Numbered from the stretch's first letter, positions 45,666 through 55,573 are shown. The stretch is DNA of 64,000 bases from Hallella seregens ATCC 51272 (GCF_000518545.1 NZ_JADU01000017.1:40283-104282), one strand, 5' to 3'. Translations and numbers: made by a program. The notes: generated from the letters alone by a model not told the origin.

Positions 45666-47894
45666 TCAATTGGCTTCCTCGGACAGGAACTTGATGAGCA
45701 CCAAGCGGGCTTTCTCCTCGGCTGTGAGCCCGTGATCATCATCGTAGATGTCCACTTCGTCGATGGCCTTGTCAATGTCGTCGGACTCGCTGCCGCGGAA
45801 ATACTCGTAGATGTCCTCCATCTCGTCAGGATCCATGACATTCTCATCGTCGAGATAATAGTTCAGATTGACCTTCATGCCACTGTTCACGATGGTCTCT
45901 ATTTCGTCGAGCAACTCGTCGAAATCGCAGCCTTGCGCATTGGCGATCTCGTCAAGCGGCACGCGTTTGTCGATAAGCTCAATGATTTTGAGCTTCTTGA
46001 GCGACTTGTTGGGCAAGCTGATGACGCGCATCATGTCAGTGCGCTGAATGCCGTTGTCCTCGCAATACTGCTTGATGAGATCGACAAAGGGCTTACCAAA
46101 CTTGCGGGCCTTGCCCTGCCCCACCCCCTGGATTTGCAGCAGTTCCTCCATACAGGTGGGATAGCTGGTGGCCATGAGCGTGAGCGAGGCATCCTGAAAG
46201 ATGACGTAGGGCGGCAGGTTGTGCCGGCGGGCCACGTCCTTGCGCAACTTCTTGAGCAGGGCATGCAGGTTCTCGTCGAGTGCGCTGGTGCCTCCGTCCG
46301 ACGTTTCCTCCACATCGTCGAACTCGCGGTCGAGCACCACCATGAACGGTTTGGGACTCTTGAGATAGCCAAGTCCCTCGGGTGTGAGCTTCAGCAGACC
46401 ATAGTTTTCCACGTCCTTGCGGATATAATGAGAAATCATGGCCTGACGGATGACCGGATGCCAGATACCGGGCATCTCCTCATTGATTTTGGCCCCGCCG
46501 CCAAATTCGGGCAGCTGGTCGTGCCCGTGACGCACAATGTTGTCGGTGGCACGGCCTTTTACAAAGTCTATAATATAGGGTTGGTCGAAGTTTTCCTTCA
46601 CGGCGCGAACGGCGCTCAGCACCTCAACAAGCGCATCCTGCGCATCGCGCGGCTTCTGCGGATGCTTGCAATTGTCGCAGTTCCCACAGTCAGGCTTGGG
46701 ATATTCCTCTCCGAAATAATGCAACAGGAACCTGCGACGGCACACCGAGGTCTCGGCATAGGCCTTGGTTTCCTCGAGCAACTGCCGCCCTATCTCCTTC
46801 TCTGCCTCGCCCTTGTTCTCCATGAACTTCTCCAACTTCTTCAGATCCTTGGGCGAATAGAAAGCGATGCAAATGCCCTCGCCGTCGTCGCGGCCGGCGC
46901 GGCCCGTCTCCTGATAGTAGCCTTCGAGGCTCTTGGGTATGTCGTAGTGGATGACAAACCGCACGTCGGGCTTGTCAATGCCCATGCCAAAGGCGATGGT
47001 AGCCACGATGACGTCGAGCTCCTCCTTGAGAAAGTCGTCCTGGGTCTTCGTGCGCAGCTCCGTGTCCAGCCCGGCATGATAGGGTGCTGCCTTGAAACCA
47101 TTGAGCTGTAATTTCTTTGACAGCTCCTCCACTTTCTTGCGCGAGAGGCAATAGACGATGCCGCTCTTGCCCTCGTGTTGCCTCAGAAAGCGGATGATTT
47201 GGCTGTCGGTGTCTTCCTCGCTCACTTTCGGGCGCACTTCATAATACAGGTTGGGCCGGTTGAACGAGCTCTTGAAGTCGGGCGCATCCATGATGCCCAG
47301 GCTCTTCTTAATATCCGTACGCACCTTGTCGGTGGCCGTGGCGGTGAGCGCGATGACGGGCACCTTGTCCACATGTTGCTCACAAGCAATGCGGTCTATC
47401 GTGGGACGGATGTTGCGGTACTCGGGACGAAAGTCGTGTCCCCACTCCGATATGCAGTGGGCCTCATCAATGGCGTAGAACGAAATCTTGAACGAAGTGA
47501 AGAAAGCCAGGTTGTCTTCCTTGTTGAGCGACTCGGGAGCCACATAAAGCAGCTTGGTCTTGCCCGAATGAACGTCCTGCTCCACCTGGTTGATGGCGGC
47601 ACGGTTGAGCGAGGAGTTGAGGAAGTGGGCCACACCGTCTTCCTCGGTAAGGCCATTGATGACGTCCACCTGATTCTTCATTAACGCAATGAGTGGCGAC
47701 ACGACGATGGCCGTGCCGTCCATAATCAGCGAGGGCAGCTGATAGCAGAGACTCTTCCCGCCGCCGGTGGGCATCAGCACAAACGTGTCGTTGCCCGCCA
47801 TGAGGTTGCGGATGATGGCTTCCTGATCGCCTTTGAAAGCGTCAAAGCCGAAATAGTGCTTCAGTTGTTCGAGCAGGTTTACTTCCTGTGCCAT
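45666..47894 (-). CDS. recQ: ATP-dependent DNA helicase RecQ
   Basis: 742 aa. Helicase motifs I (MPTGGGKSLCYQLP), II (DEAHCISEWGHDFRPEY) and VI (GYYQETGRAGRDDG), a RecQ-C-terminal zinc region (CRRRFLLHYFGEEYPKPDCGNCDNC), and an HRDC-like helix region (LLKKLRKDVARRHNLPPYVIFQDASL). A C-terminal acidic tail of about 130 residues extends beyond the roughly 600 aa of E. coli RecQ. Unwinds recombination and fork structures. It follows clpX by 74 nt on the same strand. Confidence 0.95.
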   Translation of the reverse strand: MAQEVNLLEQLKHYFGFDAFKGDQEAIIRNLMAGNDTFVLMPTGGGKSLCYQLPSLIMDGTAIVVSPLIALMKNQVDVINGLTEEDGVAHFLNSSLNRAAINQVEQDVHSGKTKLLYVAPESLNKEDNLAFFTSFKISFYAIDEAHCISEWGHDFRPEYRNIRPTIDRIACEQHVDKVPVIALTATATDKVRTDIKKSLGIMDAPDFKSSFNRPNLYYEVRPKVSEEDTDSQIIRFLRQHEGKSGIVYCLSRKKVEELSKKLQLNGFKAAPYHAGLDTELRTKTQDDFLKEELDVIVATIAFGMGIDKPDVRFVIHYDIPKSLEGYYQETGRAGRDDGEGICIAFYSPKDLKKLEKFMENKGEAEKEIGRQLLEETKAYAETSVCRRRFLLHYFGEEYPKPDCGNCDNCKHPQKPRDAQDALVEVLSAVRAVKENFDQPYIIDFVKGRATDNIVRHGHDQLPEFGGGAKINEEMPGIWHPVIRQAMISHYIRKDVENYGLLKLTPEGLGYLKSPKPFMVVLDREFDDVEETSDGGTSALDENLHALLKKLRKDVARRHNLPPYVIFQDASLTLMATSYPTCMEELLQIQGVGQGKARKFGKPFVDLIKQYCEDNGIQRTDMMRVISLPNKSLKKLKIIELIDKRVPLDEIANAQGCDFDELLDEIETIVNSGMKVNLNYYLDDENVMDPDEMEDIYEYFRGSESDDIDKAIDEVDIYDDDHGLTAEEKARLVLIKFLSEEAN

Positions 47895-47968
47895 TGTTGC
47901 GGTAGTTCAGATTGTTCGTCAGGCGGCGCGTCGGTCTACGGCGCATAGAGGGGTGAAGCGGAGCCGGC

Positions 47969-49213
47969 TCAAGCCGACTCCAGCTTCTGCAGACGGGCCT
48001 TGTCGAGCTGGGCCCGGGCAAAGTCGAGCGTCACCTCGAACTTCTTGATGCGCCGTGAGGGCACATCGTACATGGCATCCATGATAACAGCCTCCACGAT
48101 AGAGCGCAGTCCGCGGGCCCCGAGCTTGTATTCCACAGCCTTATCGACGATAAAGTCGAGGGCGTCCTCGGCAAAGGTCAGGGCGATGTGATCCATCTCG
48201 AACAGCTTGACATACTGCTTGACGATGGAGTTCTTGGGCTCCACAAGGATGCGGCGCAGGGCCTTGCGGTCGAGCGGATTCAGATAGGTGAGCACCGGCA
48301 CACGGCCGATGAGCTCGGGAATGAGTCCGAACGACTTCAGATCCTGCGGCATGATATACCTCATGAGGTCGCCCTTGTCGATGTTGCGTGTGTTCTGCAC
48401 CGAGCTGTAGCCCACCACATGGGTATTGAGCCGCTGGGCGATCTTGCGCTCGATGCCGTCGAAAGCTCCGCCGCAGATGAAGAGGATGTTCTTCGTATCC
48501 ACGTGGATGTACTCCTGGTCGGGATGCTTACGCCCGCCCTGCGGCGGGACATTGACCACCGTGCCCTCGAGCAACTTGAGCAGTCCCTGCTGCACACCCT
48601 CTCCGCTCACGTCGCGGGTGATGCTGGGATTGTCGCTCTTGCGGGCAATTTTATCTATCTCATCGATAAACACGATGCCGCGTTCAGCCGCCTTTACGTC
48701 GTAGTTGGCCACCTGGAGCAGGCGGCTCAGAATGCTCTCCACGTCCTCGCCCACGTAGCCGGCCTCGGTAAACACCGTGGCGTCGACGATGGTGAAAGGC
48801 ACGTCGAGCAGCCGGGCGATGGTGCGGGCCAGCAGTGTCTTGCCCGTGCCGGTGGAGCCCACCATGATGATGTTACTCTTCTCAATCTCCACGCCATCGT
48901 CATCCTTGGGCTGCTGCAACCGCTTGTAGTGGTTGTACACGGCCACGGCCAGATAGCGTTTGGCCTCATCCTGCCCGATGATATACTCGTCCAGATAGCC
49001 CTTAATCTCTTTGGGCTTGGGCACTTTTTTCTTGGGTCGGTACGCCTTCTCGGTGTCTTCGCCCTCGGCTTCGCTCCCCAGCACGCCGCTCTGCTGCACA
49101 ATATTGTAGGCCTGCGCGGCGCAGTCCTCACAGATATAGCCGTTCAGTCCGGTGATGAGCAGCCTTACCTGGTCTTCGTTTCTTCCGCAGAACGAACAAA
49201 CTTTCTTTGCCAT
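47969..49213 (-). CDS. clpX: ClpX, ATPase subunit of Clp protease
   Basis: 414 aa. N-terminal C4 zinc finger ([12 protein letters not shown]), AAA+ core with Walker [14 protein letters not shown] and Walker [13 protein letters not shown], pore loop GYVGEDVE, sensor II region and C-terminal domain. Unfolds substrates and feeds them to ClpP. Its start is 62 nt below the clpP stop, an operonic arrangement. Confidence 0.97.
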   Translation of the reverse strand: MAKKVCSFCGRNEDQVRLLITGLNGYICEDCAAQAYNIVQQSGVLGSEAEGEDTEKAYRPKKKVPKPKEIKGYLDEYIIGQDEAKRYLAVAVYNHYKRLQQPKDDDGVEIEKSNIIMVGSTGTGKTLLARTIARLLDVPFTIVDATVFTEAGYVGEDVESILSRLLQVANYDVKAAERGIVFIDEIDKIARKSDNPSITRDVSGEGVQQGLLKLLEGTVVNVPPQGGRKHPDQEYIHVDTKNILFICGGAFDGIERKIAQRLNTHVVGYSSVQNTRNIDKGDLMRYIMPQDLKSFGLIPELIGRVPVLTYLNPLDRKALRRILVEPKNSIVKQYVKLFEMDHIALTFAEDALDFIVDKAVEYKLGARGLRSIVEAVIMDAMYDVPSRRIKKFEVTLDFARAQLDKARLQKLESA

Positions 49214-49275
49214 TGCTTCTTTCTTCTCCTTTGATTGCTTTCGGGTTATCGCTTATGCGGGGCATGTCTGCCCGC

Positions 49276-49944
49276 TCATTGCTTGCGGGCCAGCACGGTG
49301 TCGATCATACCATACTCCTTGGCTTCTTCGGCCGTCATCCAGTAGTTGCGGTCGCTGTCCTGCCATACTTTCTCGTAGGTCTGGTGCGAATGGTTGGAAA
49401 TGATGGTATAAAGTTCTTTCTTGAACTTCTGAATCTCGCGGGCTTCAATCTCTATGTCCGAGGCCTGGCCCTGCACGCCGCCGAGCGGCTGGTGTATCAT
49501 CACGCGGCCATGAGGCAGCGCCGAACGCTTGCCCTCGGCCCCTGCCACAAGCAGCACGGCAGCCATCGAGGCAGCCATACCCGTACAAATGGTGGCCACG
49601 TTACTGGTGATGAACTGCATGGTGTCGTAGATGCCCAGCCCGGCCGTCACGCTGCCACCGGGCGAGTTGATATAGATGGAGATGTCCTTGCCATTGTCCA
49701 CCGAGTCGAGATAGAGCAACTGAGCCTGCAGGGTGTTGGCCGTATAGTCGTCGATCTCGGTTCCGAGGAAGATGATGCGGTCCATCATCAGACGCGAGAA
49801 CACGTCCATCTGTGTCACATTGAGCTGTCGCTCTTCGAGGATATAGGGGTTGAGATACTGCGCCTGAGCCTTGACCACGTCGTCAATCACCATGCCGTTC
49901 ATCCCCAAATGCCGGGTGGCATACTTTCTAAAATCGTTGTTCAT
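49276..49944 (-). CDS. clpP: ClpP protease subunit
   Basis: 222 aa. Catalytic S126 in GMAASMAAVL, H151 in RVMIHQP and the Asp in DSDRNYWM; INSPGGSVTAG forms the oxyanion turn. Assembles as tetradecamers with ClpX. Transcribed from its own promoter (-7 box 50006-50013) just after the tig terminator. Confidence 0.97.
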   Translation of the reverse strand: MNNDFRKYATRHLGMNGMVIDDVVKAQAQYLNPYILEERQLNVTQMDVFSRLMMDRIIFLGTEIDDYTANTLQAQLLYLDSVDNGKDISIYINSPGGSVTAGLGIYDTMQFITSNVATICTGMAASMAAVLLVAGAEGKRSALPHGRVMIHQPLGGVQGQASDIEIEAREIQKFKKELYTIISNHSHQTYEKVWQDSDRNYWMTAEEAKEYGMIDTVLARKQ

Positions 49945-50005
49945 GATTCCTTTCTTATTAAACTGCGAAAAGAGATTACCGACTCTTTTCCATGTATCAG
50001 TAACA

Positions 50006-50013
50006 CAAAGTTA
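50006..50013 (-). promoter_or_regulatory. -7 box for clpP-clpX
   Basis: Minus strand TAACTTTG, about 60 nt above the clpP ATG and adjacent to the tig terminator. Confidence 0.55.
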
Positions 50014-50015
50014 CT

Positions 50016-50051
50016 AAAAAAAGTCGATAACCCCTTTCGCGAAGAGATTAT
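50016..50051 (-). terminator. terminator of tig
   Basis: Minus strand hairpin from ATAATCTCTTC to GAAAGGGGTTAT with a small bulge, followed by CGACTTTTTTT. Confidence 0.7.
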
Positions 50052-50070
50052 TTTTTCTAAAAAAACGTTT

Positions 50071-51426
50071 TTACTCGCCCATCATCTTGTTGAAATCGTC
50101 GAGCGAGATGTGCTTCTCGTTCAGCTTCACCACGTTCTTGACGGCCTCCGTGAGCTTCACGTCGACGGCGCGATCCACGAAGTTCTGCACCGTTTCCTGC
50201 TTCTTGAGCAGCTCGTTGGCGTAGTTGTCCACATACTCCTCGGGCACGTTGCTCATGCCGTACTGGGCAAACTGCACGCGGGCGGTCTCGCGGGCGGCGT
50301 TCTTCACGTCGTCGTCGTTCACCTTCACGCCGGCCTTCTCGGAGAGCTTGCTGCGCATGAGGCTCCACGAGAGCTCCTTGAGGCTCGCCTCATAGTTCTT
50401 GTCGACGAACTCCTGGCCCTTGTCCTTGTTGTTCTGCAGCATGATGCGCTTGAGCAGAGCATCGGGATAAGTGAGCTGTCCCACCTTGTCTTCCACGTAC
50501 TTGCGCACGTCGAGCAGGAACTTGTAATCGCTGTCGCGGCCGAGTTGCACCTTCAGACCCTCGCCGATCTTCCGGCGGAATTCCTCCTCGCTCTTCACAA
50601 CGCCCTCGCCAAAGGTCTGGTCAAAGAGCTCCTGATCCACGGCATGGTTCTGGAAACGCTGGATTTGCGTGATCTGGTAACTGAAGTCACCCGTGTGTTC
50701 GGCCACCTCTTCTTTCTTGATTTTCAGCAGGGCCGAAATCTCTGTATCGCCTTCAGGATAGGCCTTGCGGGGGTTGAAGGTGATGATGTCGCCAGCCTTG
50801 GCCCCGTCGAAGAGCTTCTTCTGGTCGTCGGCCTTAATGTAGTTGGGCATCAGCACGGCCGCCTCGACGGTGAGACCGCCCTCCTTGGTGTTACCGTTCT
50901 CGTCGAGTTCGCGCAGGTCGCCCTTGAGCATGTCGCCCTCGGCATACGTCTCTGCATCCTCGTACTTGCCCGTGCGCGAGGCGAACATCTCCACCTGGCG
51001 GTTCACCAATTCGTCGTCCACGTCGATGCTGTAATAGTCGATGGTATCCTTGTCGGAGAGTTCAACGTCGAACTCCGGGGCAACAGCAATGTCGAACATG
51101 AACGTGTAGGGGCCGGCCTTCTCCAGGTCCTGGGGCTCCTGCTTCTCCGAGGCGAGGGGCTCGCCGAGCATCTGCACCTTGTTGTCGGCGATGTATTTCT
51201 GTATCTCGTTGCCAACGATCTTGTTGATGGCATCCATCTTGACCGAGGCGCCGAACTGGCGCTTAATCATGCCCATCGGAGCCTGACCGGGACGGAAACC
51301 GGGCACATTGGCTTTCCTGCGATAGTCCTTCAGTGTCTTTTCCACGTCGTTCTTGTAGTCATCTTCTTCGACAGTGATGGTCAACAGGGCATTGATCTTG
51401 TCGGGGTTCTCAAACGAAACTTTCAT
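50071..51426 (-). CDS. tig: trigger factor
   Basis: 451 aa. Ribosome-binding N-domain with NVPGFRPGQAPMGMIKRQFG, the family signature near residue 40; a middle PPIase-like domain, in which the FKBP core is weakly conserved; and a helical C-terminal chaperone domain. Binds nascent chains at the ribosome exit. Upstream of clpP and clpX, a common order. Confidence 0.94.
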   Translation of the reverse strand: MKVSFENPDKINALLTITVEEDDYKNDVEKTLKDYRRKANVPGFRPGQAPMGMIKRQFGASVKMDAINKIVGNEIQKYIADNKVQMLGEPLASEKQEPQDLEKAGPYTFMFDIAVAPEFDVELSDKDTIDYYSIDVDDELVNRQVEMFASRTGKYEDAETYAEGDMLKGDLRELDENGNTKEGGLTVEAAVLMPNYIKADDQKKLFDGAKAGDIITFNPRKAYPEGDTEISALLKIKKEEVAEHTGDFSYQITQIQRFQNHAVDQELFDQTFGEGVVKSEEEFRRKIGEGLKVQLGRDSDYKFLLDVRKYVEDKVGQLTYPDALLKRIMLQNNKDKGQEFVDKNYEASLKELSWSLMRSKLSEKAGVKVNDDDVKNAARETARVQFAQYGMSNVPEEYVDNYANELLKKQETVQNFVDRAVDVKLTEAVKNVVKLNEKHISLDDFNKMMGE

Positions 51427-51490
51427 CTTTTGTCTTTACTATTTTGTTTATTTTTGATTGATCGTAAGGGGGTTACAGCAATTCGGAACG

Positions 51491-51498
51491 CAAAATTA
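51491..51498 (-). promoter_or_regulatory. -7 box for tig
   Basis: Minus strand TAATTTTG, about 65 nt above the tig ATG. Confidence 0.5.
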
Positions 51499-51565
51499 CT
51501 GATATTTTGCGAATATACCTAATATAACAAATGAAAATTTGTTTTTTTAACGCAGCTATTTCCGG

Positions 51566-53068
51566 TTATTCCAATCGCCTTTCTTTCCCATTCACCTTGT
51601 AACTTCGGTTTCTGTTGCCTCCACAAGCCACGATTTGATTTGCCTCTATCAGCTTCTGCAGATAATACCGCGACTGCGTCATACTCAGCCGAAACGCCTG
51701 TGCGACCTCAGCCGTCTTCACCTCTCCCCACCCGTTGATAAAAGCCAATATCTGTGCCATCTTATCCGCGTTTTTATCAACGGACGGCCCGTTTATCAAC
51801 GGATTATCAGCGGATGGAGCTTTTACCAGCGGTTTACCAAACTGAATATCCAGCGTTGTCCTGTCTGGATCGAGGGAAACTCGGCAGCTCATTTCAGCGT
51901 GAAGCTCCTCCCGTAAAGCCGAAATGGCATCGGGCATTCCACTGCCAGCCCGATCGCCAATGCCCACCAGACTAAACATGCGCATGACCATACTGTTGCG
52001 CGGATCCGACACGCCGCCCTCAAGAGCCACATCAAGACTCACCCGCATGTCCCCGGGATTGGCTATCCGTATGCCCGAGGGCGCATTGACAACTACGAAT
52101 CCCCGACGACCAAAATAGTCGCCGTGCGCCAAGGCGTTGAGCAAAAGCTCCCTTATGGCCAGATGTGTACGAGGTTCGTCTATACGGTTCACGCCGCCAT
52201 CTACGGCAAAAGGAACCGGCAAATTTTGCCTTAGACGAGGATATACACGCCAGAAAAAGTCGTAGATATTTCCGCTCCAGTCGCCCGAACTGGACACCAA
52301 ACGATGTGTCCATCTGACACCGGGGTCGAACTCTTCCCGATAATCCAGATAGTATTGGGGGAGTTCTTGCAGTATCTCAAAGTCGAAACCAAACATCAAG
52401 AGCCCGGCCAAAGTAGGATGAAAACGCAGGTCTTCGCCCGACCATTGCACCGCCCCGATGTGACGAAGAAACTGTTCGTTGTCCAGCTGATTCCAGACAT
52501 GACTGGGATGGAAAGCCTTAAAACGTCCTCGATAGTCGATTATGGTCTCTCTGCAAAACGCGTCAATCTCTTTGGAAACCAGAACCTTTCTATCCATTGT
52601 TACCTCGGAAGCATCGCGATACATGGCTGAAATCTGCTCCTTGTTACAATGGTAATCGCCTTCAAAGTTTCTGCGATAGGAACCGCTTTCAGGGTTTTTG
52701 TTAAGATAGACCGGACGTAGACTGCGGTCAGCTCTCGGCACTTCGACTACGATGATATCCTTGCCATCCACCCGCTCTGCATATACCATGCGCTCTGTTA
52801 GAATATTGACACTGACCTTCTGCGGATTGTTCACCGTGTTCCAAATGTCCCGAATATAGGTTTGTGGAGCATCCACTCCTGTCACCATCAACTGATGATT
52901 CCGCGTCTCGTCCACACCCAGCAGAATCACTCCACCCTCTGTATTGGCAAAAGCGCTGTAGGTTTCCCACATGGAATGCGGCACCCCGCCCCGGGCACGC
53001 TTGGCTTCCAGCCTGTTGTTTTCCCGAAGCGACGCTATTTGTTGCAGGTCGAAAGGTTCACGGCTCAT
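51566..53068 (-). CDS. AlbA_2 (Schlafen-like) ATP-binding protein with C-terminal HTH
   Basis: 500 aa. N-terminal AlbA_2 domain (ENNRLEAKRARGGVPHSMWETYSAFANTEGG then ILLGVDE), a middle GHKL-like ATPase region (HLAIRELLLNALAHGDY .. GIRIANPGDM .. GDRAGSGMPDA) and a C-terminal winged helix (VKTAEVAQAFRLSMTQSRYYLQKL). Such proteins are annotated as putative transcriptional regulators and are common in accessory DNA. It separates tig from lptB and looks like an insertion in a housekeeping region. Its last 150 nt use many rarer codons compared with neighbours, though this is only an impression. Confidence 0.82.
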   Translation of the reverse strand: MSREPFDLQQIASLRENNRLEAKRARGGVPHSMWETYSAFANTEGGVILLGVDETRNHQLMVTGVDAPQTYIRDIWNTVNNPQKVSVNILTERMVYAERVDGKDIIVVEVPRADRSLRPVYLNKNPESGSYRRNFEGDYHCNKEQISAMYRDASEVTMDRKVLVSKEIDAFCRETIIDYRGRFKAFHPSHVWNQLDNEQFLRHIGAVQWSGEDLRFHPTLAGLLMFGFDFEILQELPQYYLDYREEFDPGVRWTHRLVSSSGDWSGNIYDFFWRVYPRLRQNLPVPFAVDGGVNRIDEPRTHLAIRELLLNALAHGDYFGRRGFVVVNAPSGIRIANPGDMRVSLDVALEGGVSDPRNSMVMRMFSLVGIGDRAGSGMPDAISALREELHAEMSCRVSLDPDRTTLDIQFGKPLVKAPSADNPLINGPSVDKNADKMAQILAFINGWGEVKTAEVAQAFRLSMTQSRYYLQKLIEANQIVACGGNRNRSYKVNGKERRLE

Positions 53069-53085
53069 CTTGCAGTCTTTTTAGA

Positions 53086-53898
53086 TTACCTCCCCTCCAC
53101 GTAGCGAATGTCCTCGTCGTTGGGCTTGAACTTGCGGTAGACGAAGTTCTCGCTCAGGTAGTGCTTGCGCACAGTGGGGTCTGCAGCGATGTCCTCGGGC
53201 AGGCCCTTGAAGAGGATGCGCCCCTCGAAGAGCAGGTAGGCGCGGTCGGTGATGGAGAGCGTCTCCTGCACATTGTGATCGGTGATGAGGATGCCGATGT
53301 TGTGATATTTCAGCCGCCACACGATGTGCTGTATGTCTTCCACGGCAATGGGGTCCACGCCGGCAAAGGGTTCGTCGAGCATAATGAACTTCGGGTCGAT
53401 GGCCAGGCAGCGGGCTATCTCCGTGCGCCGGCGCTCGCCGCCCGAGAGCTGGTCGCCCTTGTTCTTGCGCACCTTGCCCAGACGAAACTCTGTTATGAGG
53501 CTCTCCAGCTTGTCGAGCTGGTACTGGCGCGGCTTGTCGGTCATCTCGAGCACCGACATGATGTTGTCCTCCACGCTCATCTTGCGGAACACGCTGGCCT
53601 CCTGGGGCAGGTAGCCGATGCCGGCGCGCGCGCGCTTGTAGACGGGATAGTCGGTGATTTCGTAGTCGTCGATATAGACGTGGCCCTCGTTGGGCACCAC
53701 GAGGCCGGTGGTCATGTAGAACGAGGTGGTCTTGCCGGCGCCGTTGGGGCCCAGCAGCCCCACGATTTCGCCCTGCTTCACGTTGTAGGTCACGCCGTTG
53801 GCCACGGTGCGTGCACCGTAGCGTTTCACCAGTCCCTCGGCACGCAGCACGGCACCCGCAGTCCCTGCAGGCGCCACATTCAGGTTGTTTTCGTTCAT
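53086..53898 (-). CDS. lptB: LPS export ABC transporter ATPase
   Basis: 270 aa. Walker [19 protein letters not shown]-loop [18 protein letters not shown], signature [16 protein letters not shown], Walker [21 protein letters not shown] and H-loop ITDHNV are diagnostic of LptB. It powers LPS extraction from the inner membrane with LptFG. The start at 53898 ([12 protein letters not shown]) is below the -7 box at 53916-53923; a much longer frame runs into the 22-bp repeat array and is rejected. It has about 25 extra N-terminal residues relative to E. coli LptB. Confidence 0.95.
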   Translation of the reverse strand: MNENNLNVAPAGTAGAVLRAEGLVKRYGARTVANGVTYNVKQGEIVGLLGPNGAGKTTSFYMTTGLVVPNEGHVYIDDYEITDYPVYKRARAGIGYLPQEASVFRKMSVEDNIMSVLEMTDKPRQYQLDKLESLITEFRLGKVRKNKGDQLSGGERRRTEIARCLAIDPKFIMLDEPFAGVDPIAVEDIQHIVWRLKYHNIGILITDHNVQETLSITDRAYLLFEGRILFKGLPEDIAADPTVRKHYLSENFVYRKFKPNDEDIRYVEGR

Positions 53899-53915
53899 GT
53901 CGTTTGTTTTGGTTG

Positions 53916-53923
53916 CAAATGTA
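53916..53923 (-). promoter_or_regulatory. -7 box for lptB
   Basis: Minus strand TACATTTG, 18 nt above the lptB ATG; TTG at 53948-53946 lies 22 nt upstream. Confidence 0.55.
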
Positions 53924-53999
53924 CGAAAATTCAACGGAACAAGCGCAACTTGCTCCTTTTTTCGTGTTGCGGGGCCCGTGGCGGTTCCGCTGCGGCATG

Positions 54000-54096
54000 C
54001 ACGCGCGACCGTCACACCGCAGACGCGTTGCGATTGCGCCGTGGACGCGCCACGATTACGCCGCAGACGGACGGCGATTGCCCGGCAAACGCACCG
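54000..54096. repeat. degenerate 22-bp tandem repeat array B
   Basis: CGATT cores at 54031, 54053 and 54075 are exactly 22 bp apart within GC-rich units of form CCGnnGACGCGnnnCGATTnCG, with poorer units on both sides. It lies between divergent lptB and mlaE and shares its unit, inverted, with array A at 35831-35918. Confidence 0.65.
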
Positions 54097-54226
54097 CCCC
54101 CTGCCGCCCGGCAGCATGGGCGCAGCAGGCTGCCGGCGGTTCCTCACCCATTCGGCGAGGGAAAAGCATTAGCCTTAAAAAAGCAAAAAGCGGCCGGGGA
54201 TTGGCCGTTTATCGACGGTTTTTGCT

Positions 54227-54234
54227 TAATTTTG
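54227..54234 (+). promoter_or_regulatory. -7 box for mlaE
   Basis: TAATTTTG on the plus strand. The start site would be near 54238, making the ATG at 54240 leaderless and favouring 54249. Confidence 0.5.
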
Positions 54235-54248
54235 CACCAATGATTATC

Positions 54249-54998
54249 ATGAAACTTCTGCTGAAGTGGCTCACCACATTCGGCAAATACCTGATTCTGA
54301 TAGGGCGCTCGTTCTCGCGTCCCGAGCGCATGCGCATGTTCATGAAGCAGTATGTGAAAGAGATGTCGCAGCTCGGCGTCGACTCCATCGGCATCGTGCT
54401 GCTCATCAGCTTCTTTATCGGGGCCGTGATCTGTATCCAAATGAAGGTGAACATCCAGAGCCCCTGGATGCCGCGATGGGTGACAGGCTACACCACGCGC
54501 GAGATTATGCTGCTGGAATTCTCCAGCTCGATCATGTGTCTGATTCTGGCCGGCAAGGTGGGTTCCAACATCGCCTCGGAGCTGGGCACCATGCGGGTGA
54601 CGCAGCAGATAGACGCCCTCGACATCATGGGCGTGAACTCGGCCAGCTATCTCATCCTGCCCAAGATTATGGGACTGGTAACCATCATGCCTTTCCTGGT
54701 GGTGTTCTCCTCGGCCATGGGCATCATGGGCGCGTATGCCACGGCCTATCTCGGCCACATGATGTCGCCCGACGACCTCACAGCGGGCATGCACCACTCG
54801 TTCAACCAGTGGTTTGTGTGGATGAGTATCATCAAGAGCCTGTGCTTCGCTTTCATCATTGCCAGCGTGTCGTCGTTCTTCGGCTACACGGTGGAGGGCG
54901 GCTCGGTGGAGGTGGGCAAGGCCTCGACCGACGCCGTAGTGAGCAGCAGCGTCCTCATCCTGTTCTCAGACGTGTTCCTAACACAGTTGCTTTCGTGA
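54249..54998 (+). CDS. mlaE: MlaE-type ABC permease
   Basis: 249 aa (252 if the ATG at 54240 is used). MlaE family with LGVDSIGIVLLISFFIGAVICIQ, EFSSSIMCLILAGKVGSNIASELGTMRVTQQIDALDIMGVNSASYL and a C-terminal FFGYTVEGGSVEVGKASTDAVV segment. It should be the inner-membrane part of a phospholipid transporter keeping outer-membrane asymmetry. Its ATPase partner mlaF normally follows at once; here 605 nt intervene, filled by an IR-bounded DUF559 gene that begins 7 nt after this stop. Confidence 0.92.
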   Translation: MKLLLKWLTTFGKYLILIGRSFSRPERMRMFMKQYVKEMSQLGVDSIGIVLLISFFIGAVICIQMKVNIQSPWMPRWVTGYTTREIMLLEFSSSIMCLILAGKVGSNIASELGTMRVTQQIDALDIMGVNSASYLILPKIMGLVTIMPFLVVFSSAMGIMGAYATAYLGHMMSPDDLTAGMHHSFNQWFVWMSIIKSLCFAFIIASVSSFFGYTVEGGSVEVGKASTDAVVSSSVLILFSDVFLTQLLS

Positions 54999-55005
54999 GC
55001 CCAGC

Positions 55006-55033
55006 CCCCCTAAGTTAGGGGGTTGGGGGTCTG
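55006..55033 (+). repeat. left 28-bp terminal inverted repeat of the DUF559 element
   Basis: Perfect reverse complement of 55574-55601. It contains the palindrome CCCCCTAAGTTAGGGGG, then TTGGGGGTCTG. Confidence 0.95.
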
Positions 55034-55085
55034 GACAACGCGTCAGCCCACAATCACTTCACGCCAAACACCTCTCTCCCGCACC

Positions 55086-55535
55086 ATGTCCGACTCCAAT
55101 CCCATCTACACCAAGGACCTCAGACGACAGTTGAGACGCGATGCCACTTCGTGCGAACTCTTGCTATGGCACTACATCAAAGGCCGCCAGATCGAGGGGC
55201 TGAAGTTCAGACGGCAACATGGCTACGGCCCCTATGTGATGGACTTCTTCTGTACGGAGCTGCGATGGTGTGTCGAGGTGGATGGCAAAATACACGACAC
55301 GCCGGAGAACCGACAGAAAGATGCCGACCGTACCGGCTACCTGAACCAGCAAGGTATCACGGTTACGCGGATGAAGAACGAAGAACTGGAGAACGGCGTG
55401 CAGGGTGTTGTGGAGCGACTACACGAAACAGCCATGCAACTGGCTGCCGACAAACACATACAACTGCCCCTCGGAAGAGGAGGCACAAGGATAAAGAAAG
55501 AAAAAAAAGACCCGGTTTCCGGGGATATATCATAA
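55086..55535 (+). CDS. DUF559 (Vsr-like endonuclease fold) protein
   Basis: 149 aa. DUF559 core: ATSCELLLWHYIKGRQIEGLKF, RRQHGYGPYVMDFFC (D53) and WCVEVDGKIHD (E64, D66), followed by RTGYLNQQGITVTRMKNEEL. The fold is related to very-short-patch-repair and other PD-(D/E)xK nucleases; D53/E64/D66 are candidate metal ligands. A basic, low-complexity tail follows residue 120. The start at 55086 begins the conserved part; a frame from 55023 overlaps the left repeat. It is alone inside the inverted repeats. Confidence 0.85.
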   Translation: MSDSNPIYTKDLRRQLRRDATSCELLLWHYIKGRQIEGLKFRRQHGYGPYVMDFFCTELRWCVEVDGKIHDTPENRQKDADRTGYLNQQGITVTRMKNEELENGVQGVVERLHETAMQLAADKHIQLPLGRGGTRIKKEKKDPVSGDIS

Positions 55536-55573
55536 TGGGTTGGGGCGTACGGAAGAGCCATACAAAGGCTGCT

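Noticed and set aside
49207..51522. 771-codon open frame on the plus strand
   Set aside because: Antisense to clpP, the 3' part being opposite tig; no family motifs. A shadow of GC-rich codons in the real genes.
53811..54239. 143 extra codons upstream of mlaE in the same frame
   Set aside because: They run through the lptB leader, the 22-bp array and the mlaE promoter; the MlaE family begins near 54240-54249.
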